The notes under the pieces are model-generated. The model was given only the letters and a program-made list of their open reading frames with translations, ran no database searches and was not told the origin of the DNA. A stretch of 15,645 nt of DNA from Bacteroidales bacterium. Its GTDB lineage: Bacteria; Bacteroidota; Bacteroidia; Bacteroidales; P3. Below are positions 1-7,500 of the stretch, piece after piece. The stretch spans positions 1 to 15,645 of the forward strand of contig JAGCLI010000023.1 of assembly GCA_017647065.1 (NCBI GenBank), given 5' to 3'. The position numbers were made by a program, and so were the translations under genes. Position 1 is the stretch's first letter. Each line of letters starts with the position of its first letter.

Positions 1-3000
1 ATACCTTCATTAATATATCCCATCAATATATCACAATTCTTTTTTAATTCATCATCGGTTGTAATCTGTTTAATCGTACGCAAAAACTTATTAGCTTCAA
101 GCGAAGTTTTATCAAGGTCTACACGATTTATAGATGATGTATCTGCAGCAGCTATATATTCTGATTCATATTTATCTAATGCTTTATTTACATGCTTATA
201 ATGCTGTTCTTCATTCGTAAAAGATACTGGTAGCTCTTCTGGCTTTGCCTTAAGATATTTTACTGCTTCTAAAAAATCAATAATTTCAATACTTGTTTGA
301 GTTGCTAAATAAAATTCAGTCTTTATATTAGATGAAACAAAAATTATTGATTTTCCACTATACTTACTTATATTCCGCATTACACGACTCTTCATTGGCA
401 ATGCTTTTATTTTATTGTATAGTTTACGATCATTATTGTACAATTCACGCACCTCTCTTAATAATGCTATCTTCTTATCAATATTATCCTTAACATTACT
501 ATCAAACATTTGAAATTCTTTTACGATCTCTTCTTTAGAATAAATTTGAGCATCTTCTCCAAATGCTGAATGAAAACCTTGTAATTTAACAAGAGCATTT
601 TTATATAATTGAATTTCATTATCCCCTTGTTGAGATGGATAAAACATATAATTATATATGTTATCCGCAACTGAGCCAATACGATTTACACGACCAATAC
701 GTTGCATCAATCGTGTAGCATTCCATGGGGAATCATAATTAACTATAACATTAGAACGATGTAAATTCACTCCTTCTGCTAAAACATCTGAAGTAATAAT
801 AATATTATATTTCATTGAATTACTATCAAAATTAGCATCAAAGTTCTCTTTAATAATCATCTCCAAATTTTGACGATTACCAGATGTTACTAATAAAACA
901 TCGTCACGACCTATTTCCTTTGTTAATCTTTCGTACAAATAATTCAATGTATCCACACTTTCAGAAAACAAAACTAGTTTCCCTGATAAATTTATATTTT
1001 TATCAAAAAAATTAGTTTCTAAATTTTCTAGAAATAAATCAAATTTAGGGTCATCATTCTCTTTCTCCCATTCAGCATTTAGTTGCTCTAGTACTTTTCT
1101 ATCATGATTAAGCATTTCAATAAATTGGGGTTCAAAAGCATCTGCTGTATAAAGTATATCTTCAGTAGCATACCCTTTTGTAATAGCATATTCTATAATT
1201 TCATCAAGCTCCATTTTTGATTGTAAATCTTTAACTTTCAAATCTGGTGCAATAATTACCTTATTTTCTTCAAACATCTTTATCATATCTGTTGTAATAC
1301 GAAGAAGGGTAGTCAATGATTTCTTGAAAGCATAAAAACTACTTTCTAATCGTTTTACCATATGTACACGATAAATACCTGCTAATGATTGACCAATATG
1401 TACTGCATTTTTATACTTATTGCGATATTCAGGCTTTAAAAATTCAACAGCACGATAACGTGCATAATTCAACCCTTTACCACTTTGATTTTTTTCAGAT
1501 TGTCCATCAGTTAGTTGTTTTAGTGTTTCATAGAAACGAGTACTTGTATCATAGTCCATTACATACTCTAATTCTTTAGGTGGCAAAATATGTGGGAATA
1601 TTATACCTTGCGCTTTAATATCTTTTTTATAGTCAGAATCATTAAGAATATTATTACGTGTACGACGAATTGTTACTTTATCAATAACTTTATTACGTAT
1701 TTGTTCATAGATTTTATCCACTTCAGCTGTAACATCTCGTTGATCTCTTTCTTTCATTAATTGTTTATAATTATTAATATATGGAGAAAAGAATCCTTTA
1801 AGATTAGGAACTCCATCAATAGTACAGTTTTGACTATTTTGAAATAGCAGTAATAAATTAAGCAAATCATCTGGACGATTATTCAATGGAGTTGCAGAAA
1901 GAAGCATTACTTTTTTTTGTGTACTTTTCAATAAACCTATATTTGAACAAGGAGACTTACATATTTTTTGCAATTCATCATATTTTCCAGAACTATCACT
2001 ACGAAATCCATGAGCTTCATCAACGATTATTAAATCAAACTCTTCCTTAGTTTTGTAATTATCTCTATAATCTATAATTTTAGAAAGACTACCATTAGTT
2101 ATAAATTGAGCCTTTTTTAATATATTGAATTGTTTAAATGTATTTTTCCAATTAGACTCTAATGCAGGAGGATGTACTATAAGCACATTAGTATTTTTTC
2201 CATTTGCTTCTATAAAACGCTTAGCTATCATTGTTGCTATCATTGTCTTACCCAAACCAACAACATCTGCAAGAAATAATCCATTATGTTGAAGCAACAT
2301 CTGATATCCTTGAATAACAGCATCTTTTTGATACTTTAAATCTTTCACCCCATCAGGTAATTGTATAGAAAAATCATCCTCTACTTGATCCCCAAAAGTA
2401 TCTATTAAAACTTTGATATATAATTCATATGGAGTAGGCTGATAGCCCAAATATGTTTTTTTCTTATAACCTTCAACATCTTCAATAGTTAATGGAACAG
2501 CTTCATTCCATAAATGCCAAAACTCATCGGAACAATATTTTACATCATCAAAATCTTTCATTGCAACATTCAATTCATATTGAGGAGGCTGTTTTATACC
2601 CAAACCTGAATCTGAAATATTAGAAGAGCCCATTATCACCCAACCATCACTGTGTTCACTATAATTTTGAGGTAAACATAGGTAAAATTTTGCATGCAAG
2701 TTTTTTGTGGCATGAATACGCATTTGCAAACGTCCCGAAACAAGGTCTTCGCACATCTGCAAGATTCCTTCCTCCACTTCGGGAGAGTATTTAGCATTTA
2801 CAATATCCTCTTTGAAGCCGTTGAGGTAGATTTCCTTTGCTTTGTCCTCATCGGCAAGCATTAAAAGAGCCTTGTTATGCTTACGGAAGATATCATCGAT
2901 ATTGATACCGACCAAGATTTTAATCTCGGATATATCGCCCAACTCTTTACGCAATTTGAAATAGCCCGATGAACGGAAGAAACCAACGACAGCCAAGAAG

Positions 3001-3089
3001 CGGTCGAATGTTGCCATCTCCGATGAAATACCTTTCAACTTGTCGAAAAGCGTATTGCCAAGTCCATTATTGAAAAACTTTGTACTCAT
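1..3089 (-). CDS. PLD-like nuclease domain fused to SNF2/HepA-type DEAH helicase (partial, C-terminus beyond window)
   Basis: At least 1029 residues are open, with no stop before the left edge. The start is the first ATG; an in-frame TAA lies two codons upstream. The N-terminal part (about residues 1-190) looks like a PLD-superfamily domain: H132-A-K134 (the HxK core) and G154-S-S-N157 are visible, but the usual Asp of a full HKD motif is not evident. The helicase core follows: Walker A G278-LGK-T282, DEAH at 357-360, S398-A-T400, and motif VI Q796-RIGRVN-R803. The family hydrolyses ATP and moves on double-stranded nucleic acid. Fused to a PLD nuclease it is typical of restriction or defence-type enzymes and would act in the cytoplasm. 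Partner genes such as a methyltransferase may lie beyond the left edge. It is divergent from the DUF1016 nuclease. The first 390 bp are clearly richer in GC than the rest. The architecture is certain; the biological role is inferred. Confidence 0.9.
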   Translation of the reverse strand, partial: MSTKFFNNGLGNTLFDKLKGISSEMATFDRFLAVVGFFRSSGYFKLRKELGDISEIKILVGINIDDIFRKHNKALLMLADEDKAKEIYLNGFKEDIVNAKYSPEVEEGILQMCEDLVSGRLQMRIHATKNLHAKFYLCLPQNYSEHSDGWVIMGSSNISDSGLGIKQPPQYELNVAMKDFDDVKYCSDEFWHLWNEAVPLTIEDVEGYKKKTYLGYQPTPYELYIKVLIDTFGDQVEDDFSIQLPDGVKDLKYQKDAVIQGYQMLLQHNGLFLADVVGLGKTMIATMIAKRFIEANGKNTNVLIVHPPALESNWKNTFKQFNILKKAQFITNGSLSKIIDYRDNYKTKEEFDLIIVDEAHGFRSDSSGKYDELQKICKSPCSNIGLLKSTQKKVMLLSATPLNNRPDDLLNLLLLFQNSQNCTIDGVPNLKGFFSPYINNYKQLMKERDQRDVTAEVDKIYEQIRNKVIDKVTIRRTRNNILNDSDYKKDIKAQGIIFPHILPPKELEYVMDYDTSTRFYETLKQLTDGQSEKNQSGKGLNYARYRAVEFLKPEYRNKYKNAVHIGQSLAGIYRVHMVKRLESSFYAFKKSLTTLLRITTDMIKMFEENKVIIAPDLKVKDLQSKMELDEIIEYAITKGYATEDILYTADAFEPQFIEMLNHDRKVLEQLNAEWEKENDDPKFDLFLENLETNFFDKNINLSGKLVLFSESVDTLNYLYERLTKEIGRDDVLLVTSGNRQNLEMIIKENFDANFDSNSMKYNIIITSDVLAEGVNLHRSNVIVNYDSPWNATRLMQRIGRVNRIGSVADNIYNYMFYPSQQGDNEIQLYKNALVKLQGFHSAFGEDAQIYSKEEIVKEFQMFDSNVKDNIDKKIALLREVRELYNNDRKLYNKIKALPMKSRVMRNISKYSGKSIIFVSSNIKTEFYLATQTSIEIIDFLEAVKYLKAKPEELPVSFTNEEQHYKHVNKALDKYESEYIAAADTSSINRVDLDKTSLEANKFLRTIKQITTDDELKKNCDILMGYINEG

Positions 3090-3170
3090 AATTTAACACA
3101 AAACTTCTGAAATCAATTATTTTTGTATATTTTAGTCGGAATCTCTTTCTATAAGAAACCCATTTTGTTA

Positions 3171-3178
3171 CAAAAGTA
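3171..3178 (-). promoter_or_regulatory. Putative -7 box of the PLD-helicase gene
   Basis: Read on the minus strand this is TACTTTTG, matching the Bacteroidota -7 consensus TANNTTTG. It predicts a 5' leader of roughly 75 nt before the ATG at 3089. No convincing -33 TTTG was seen at the usual 19-21 nt spacing, so this is a half-supported call. Confidence 0.4.
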
Positions 3179-3291
3179 CTACTTTTATTTCAAATTACCT
3201 CCTTTTGTTCGAGAAATCAGTGTTTATAATCCTCTCAATATATAATTATCATAGATATTATCCTCTCACGATTTTTCATTTGTACAAAAGC

Positions 3292-3345
3292 AAAAAAGGA
3301 GAGCGATTTGCCCTCCTTTTTGTTTTTCTTATTCTTTAATTATTT
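3292..3345. repeat. 54-bp perfect direct repeat, copy 1 (orphan terminator plus adhesin gene 3' end)
   Basis: Identical over 54 bp to 4499-4552. It contains the hairpin with arms AAAAAGGAG (3293-3301) and CTCCTTTTT (3313-3321), followed by 17 nt that at the other copy encode the last residues (IIKE and stop) of the T9SS adhesin on the minus strand. Here there is no gene for that fragment to belong to, so this copy looks like a duplication scar. The two copies bracket the DUF1016 gene, and their starts are 1207 bp apart. Confidence 0.9.
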
Positions 3346-3400
3346 GTCTAAATCATAAGAGTATTTCATTCTCTGTTCACGCCAATTTGTTAAAAAGCAG

Positions 3401-3408
3401 TATCTTTG
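3401..3408 (+). promoter_or_regulatory. -7 box of DUF1016 gene, implying a leaderless or near-leaderless mRNA
   Basis: TATCTTTG fits the Bacteroidota -7 consensus TANNTTTG and ends only 4 nt before the ATG at 3413. Transcription would start at or within a few bases of the start codon. No good -33 element is visible at the standard spacing. The promoter lies inside the unit bracketed by the 54-bp repeats, so the gene carries its own promoter. Confidence 0.5.
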
Positions 3409-3412
3409 CGAC

Positions 3413-4468
3413 ATGAAACAGATACAGATTCATAATAGTGCAGATATTATTGCCGATATTAAGCAGATTATCGAGCAAGCGAAAATGCAAGCATACTCAT
3501 CTATCAACACATTAATGATTCAATCGAATTGGTTGGTAGGTCGTCGTATTGTTGAAGAAGAACAAGGCGGTGCTGCACGTGCAGAATATGGCAAAGCCTT
3601 GTTGAAAAATCTTGCTACCGAATTGATGCCAATATATGGCAATTCGTATTCTGCTCGTCGCTTGCAGGATTATCGTCAATTCTATCTCTATTTCAAAGAT
3701 ATAGAGATTTGGCATTCGCGAGTGCCAAATCTTACTTGGACACATTATCGTGAATTACTTACGGTTAGTGATGATACTGCTCGCTATTGGTATATGCAAG
3801 AGGCTGCAAAAGAGATGTGGAGTGTAAGAACGCTACATCGTAATATATCATCACAATACTATTATCGTCTGTTGCAGTCGCAATCAAAGGACATGGTAAT
3901 AGATGAAATGAAACAGATTACAGCACCTATGCAGGGTGATAAGTTAGAGTTTATCAAAAATCCTGTTGTAACAGAGTTCTTAGGGTTAGCCCAAAACACT
4001 AAATTCTCAGAAACTGAATTAGAGAGTTCGATAATCGCACATCTTCAAAAATTCATTATGGAATTAGGAAAGGGTTATGCTTTCGTTGCTCGTCAACAAC
4101 ATATCCGTACAGATATGGGAGATTTTTATATTGACTTGGTGTTCTATAATTATATTCTCAAATGTTTTATGCTTGTTGATTTGAAAACAGAGCAAATCAG
4201 TCATCAAGATGTTGGGCAAATGGATATGTATATACGAATGTACGATGAACTAAAACGAACAGAAGGAGATAATCCGACAATCGGCCTTATACTCTGCTCT
4301 CGCACGAGTGAGGATATGGCACGATACTCGATGCTCAAAGACAATGACCGATTATTCCAAGCGAAGTACCTTACATTCTTGCCAACGAAAGAGGAATTAA
4401 CAACCGAGATAGAGCGTCAAAAAATGATATTTAGATTACAGCAAGAAAACAACACCCTCGAAGAATAA
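3413..4468 (+). CDS. DUF1016/YhcG-type PD-(D/E)XK nuclease domain protein
   Basis: 351 residues, a usual length for the family. The N-terminal half (about 10-155) has the YhcG/DUF1016 helical domain, with the characteristic TWTHYRELL at 109-117 and a Trp/Tyr-rich stretch at 125-152. The C-terminal half (about 175-335) is the nuclease fold: candidate acidic residues E202/E204, D241 in FYIDLVFYN, D256-L-K258 in VDLKTE, and the Q269-xxx-Y273 helix. These are the expected PD-(D/E)XK positions, so the enzyme looks intact. Family members are presumed DNA nucleases and often sit beside restriction-modification or other defence genes. Here the partner would be the divergent PLD-helicase. Sampled GC is near 40%, above the flanking host genes. 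The gene is bracketed by 54-bp direct repeats and contains a 28-bp palindrome. It converges on the adhesin gene. The biological substrate is unknown. Confidence 0.93.
   Translation: MKQIQIHNSADIIADIKQIIEQAKMQAYSSINTLMIQSNWLVGRRIVEEEQGGAARAEYGKALLKNLATELMPIYGNSYSARRLQDYRQFYLYFKDIEIWHSRVPNLTWTHYRELLTVSDDTARYWYMQEAAKEMWSVRTLHRNISSQYYYRLLQSQSKDMVIDEMKQITAPMQGDKLEFIKNPVVTEFLGLAQNTKFSETELESSIIAHLQKFIMELGKGYAFVARQQHIRTDMGDFYIDLVFYNYILKCFMLVDLKTEQISHQDVGQMDMYIRMYDELKRTEGDNPTIGLILCSRTSEDMARYSMLKDNDRLFQAKYLTFLPTKEELTTEIERQKMIFRLQQENNTLEE
3705..3732. repeat. 28-bp near-perfect palindrome inside the DUF1016 coding sequence
   Basis: Arms AGATTTGGCA (3705-3714) and TGCCAAATCT (3723-3732) are exact reverse complements. 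The 8-bp centre (TTCGCGAG) is itself palindromic except for one T/G pair, so 13 of 14 pairs match. The palindrome is phased so that the plus strand encodes IWHSRVPNL and the minus strand, in its own frame, encodes IWHSRMPNL. It falls in the loop region just before the conserved TWTHYRELL segment. Confidence 0.85.
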
Positions 4469-4483
4469 TCTATTGAGAGTGTT
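4451..4483 (+). terminator. Weak hairpin over the DUF1016 stop codon
   Basis: AACACCCTC (4451-4459) can pair with GAGAGTGTT (4475-4483) with one mismatch and a 15-nt loop containing the TAA at 4466-4468. The following T-run is poor, so it may only stabilise the mRNA end. The stronger terminator at 4499-4528 lies just downstream. Confidence 0.3.
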
Positions 4484-4498
4484 TTGTATATCCAAAAT

Positions 4499-4528
4499 AA
4501 AAAAGGAGAGCGATTTGCCCTCCTTTTT
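4499..4528. terminator. Bidirectional intrinsic terminator between converging DUF1016 and adhesin genes
   Basis: Arms AAAAAGGAG (4500-4508) and CTCCTTTTT (4520-4528) pair perfectly, then an A/C mismatch, then two further GC pairs closing a 5-nt loop (gattt). T-runs follow in both directions, so it can end the adhesin mRNA (minus) and the DUF1016 mRNA (plus). The same hairpin recurs at 3293-3321. Confidence 0.8.
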
Positions 4529-4552
4529 GTTTTTCTTATTCTTTAATTATTT
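4499..4552. repeat. 54-bp perfect direct repeat, copy 2 (native terminator plus adhesin 3' end)
   Basis: Identical to 3292-3345. The right-hand 17 nt (4536-4552) are the true end of the adhesin coding sequence on the minus strand; the rest is its terminator. This copy is therefore in its natural context and is the likely ancestor of the duplicated copy. Confidence 0.9.
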
Positions 4553-7500
4553 TTATTGTTTTGGTTGAGTTGTTATCAAATACTTTCAAATAGTAAACTC
4601 CGCTTGATAGTGTGTTTAAGTTGATTTCTATTCTTTCAGAGTTGATTTCTATTTCTTTTAGTATTCGTCCTTGTAAATCGCTCAACATTGCTTTTGCTTT
4701 GTTTTCAAAGCCTTTTGTTTCCAAATACACTTTTTCTTTTGCAGGGTTTGGATATAGATTAACCTCTATTGCGTTTTCTACATCTGACAATGAACTTTCA
4801 TCGGTTGTAAAGGTCAATTCTTCTCCTTGTATTAAAGCGTTTTCGGTTGTGATGAATGCTTTGAATGAGTAGGTTGTTTGTGGCAACAAATCAGAAAGCG
4901 TTACTGAAATTTCTGTTTGTCCTTCTACTGCTATTGAATCCCAAATTGCGTTTGCTGTTTCTTTGTAGTAGAATCCTTTTGTTAGAATTTCAATATTTCC
5001 TTCTGTTATTTCGGCATTCAACACTGCTGAGGTTTGTGTAATTGATGTTGCTGGTAGGGTTGTAACTATTGGTGCGATAATTGTATCAGTTGTTGTAAAG
5101 GTTACGTTTACCCATTCTGATACTCCTGCTCCACAGTTTGTTCTTACCATAAAGTCATATTCTGTTGCTGGCAATAGGTTTGTTAGTGTGTATGATGGTG
5201 TTGTTACATCTATTACTTCGCCTTGGTTTAGTTTTACTTGCCATGCTGTTTCGTTTCCTTGTGGTGTCCAAGTAACAAGAGCTGAGTTTGATGTGATTTG
5301 TAATACCTCTACGTTAGTTGGTGCAAGACATTCTTCTTCTATTACTCCTCCAAGTGTTGTGATTGAGATATTGTCTATTATTGCTCCTGGTTGTGTGCCT
5401 GACATATTGTTATTTCTCCATAGGAATACAAGTTTTCTTTGTTCGTTAATTGGAGTTGGTATTGTGATATTGATTGTTTGTGTACCTTCTAATAGACATA
5501 TTGCATTGGTTCCAAGGTGTTGTAGGATTACGTCTTGTGCATAGTCTGCCATTGCGTAAGAGTATTCTCCACTTAAATCGTATGCTGTGGTTGGTTCTAA
5601 GGTTTGAGTTGCTGGCAATAGGAATACTTTTAAATAATCGTAGAATATGTTTGATGTTATTTCTCCTCCTATTGTTAGGTCAAACGAAATGGTGATGTAT
5701 TCTGAGTTAGAGAATTGGAATAGTTTTTCTGCTATTACTACACTATTTGCACTTGCTGCATAATGTGCTGATTCTTCGTCATCTGAAATGAATAGAGAAT
5801 TAGAGGTTCCTGATGTTGGGAATCCAACTACCCATTGGTTTACACATGAGCCATTTCTTAATAGCCAACCATTGTTTCCTGGTGTTTCAAAGTTACATGT
5901 ATATGGTATTGTGTCTGCATCTTGTAAGGTTGAGAAAGATAGTGTTGGTGTTGGCAATGAATATAAATCTTCTTCACATACGCTTTGTACACTCACTTGA
6001 TAGTTTTCAAATGAATTTAGACCTAAGGTGTATGTTGTGTTTGGTGTTATTTGTGTTAGTGTGTCTGAACTACCTGCTACAACATAATTTATTTTATAGT
6101 TGTCGGCTGTGCCTTCCCATGATAGTGTTGCTGAGTTTTCTGTTATATTAGAAACTATAAGATTGGTTGGTGGGTTACATATCATTTCTTCTATTACTAC
6201 ATTGTCTATTGCTGGTGGTACTTGTGATTGTGTTGAGTAGCTTGATATGTATCCCCAAGAATAGAATACTATTTTCTTTATTCCTTCTAAATTGGCTGGT
6301 AGTTCAATGTCTGCTCTTGTCCATTGGCTTACTCCTACATAGTTAGCTATTGCTTGGTTCATATCATAGTATTCTGCTATTATTACATCATTTTCATCTT
6401 TTACAAAAATGTGTAATCCTGCATCCCAATTTTCATAACCTGACACTTTGTAGTCAAAGCTTAATGTATAGTTTCCTCCTGCTCCAAAGTCAAATTCTCT
6501 ATATAAGGCTGTGTAAGTGTAATTCCACCCGCCTGGCATTGCAACGCTATAATCTGTTCCATTTGAAGATATGTATGCTGACATAGTGTCTTCTTCGCCT
6601 GAGAAGGTTGCACTACCTATTGTCCAATTTATATTTGTGTTTGAAACGGCTTCCCATTTTTGATTGTCATATATATCTGAGAATGTTGTTTCAAATGGTA
6701 GCGGTGTTGGTTGCGAAGGTGTAGTAAAGGTTATTATTTCACTCCATGGGGAATATTCTCCTTCTGAGCACACACTTCTTACGGCTACACTATAAGTCAT
6801 TCCATCTAATAAATCGTTTAGGTATGTTCCTTGGTAGTTTATTGTTTGAGTTTGTGCTGTTGCAAAATCTATTGTGTTGCCTTGTTGTAGTGCGTACTCC
6901 CATTGTTGTGATTGTCCAAAGTCTAAGAAAGTAAGTTCTGCACTATTTGATGTTATGTTAGCAACATTGACCATTGAAGGTGTTTGACATGGTTGCCATT
7001 GTGATATTTCTATATTATCTACTAACATTCTTGATGTTGAACCTTCTCCGTAGAATGCAAATCTTATTGCTCCTGTTAATGGTTGGTCGTTTTCATCTGC
7101 TAATTTGAAATTAACTCTTGATGCTTCTGATGAAAAAGCAGAAAGGTTATAATCGTAGTTTGAAGTTTCTCCACTTCCAAAGATTAAAGCCTTTGCTGTA
7201 TTCCAAGTAAGTCCATCATCTGTTGAGACTAAGATTGCAAACATATCTCCATTTGGCACAGGTGCTACTTCTGATCCATTATGTGATGTACGGAAAATAT
7301 CTGCTGATAATTGATAAGTTGTATCACCTTCTCCTAAGTAAAAACTTGGCGATATTATCCAATATTTCGCATATTCGTATGATAGGTCTGCATATATTCT
7401 CTCTCCACCTTCGTATATGTTATATTTCCAACCATTATTATTTTGTAATAGGTCGCTTGCATGAGTGATTGTATCTGACATTTCTCCTAACATTTGATAC

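Larger units (their letters stand above)
3090..3412. other. Divergent intergenic region between PLD-helicase and DUF1016 nuclease
   Basis: These 323 bases contain no plausible gene. They hold a candidate -7 box for the helicase (3171-3178, minus), two copies of atcctctca 31 bp apart (3229-3237 and 3260-3268), the first copy of a 54-bp direct repeat with an embedded terminator hairpin (3292-3345), and a -7 box just before the DUF1016 start (3401-3408). The terminator has no upstream gene to terminate in either direction, since both flanking genes point away from it. Confidence 0.8.

Noticed and set aside
2250..2700. Frameshift or fusion artefact in the PLD-helicase gene
   Set aside because: One continuous frame runs from residue 1 through the PLD motifs into Walker A, DEAH, SAT and motif VI with no stop, so the composition step is not a reading-frame break.
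3512..3745. Minus-strand 77-codon frame containing IWHSRMPNL
   Set aside because: It lies wholly inside the well-supported DUF1016 gene on the opposite strand. The family-like peptide is only the mirror of the internal palindrome.
3292..4552. Insertion sequence or integron cassette around DUF1016
   Set aside because: There is no transposase, terminal inverted repeats or attC-like structure. The 54-bp repeats are far longer than typical target-site duplications, so only a cassette of unknown mechanism is proposed.
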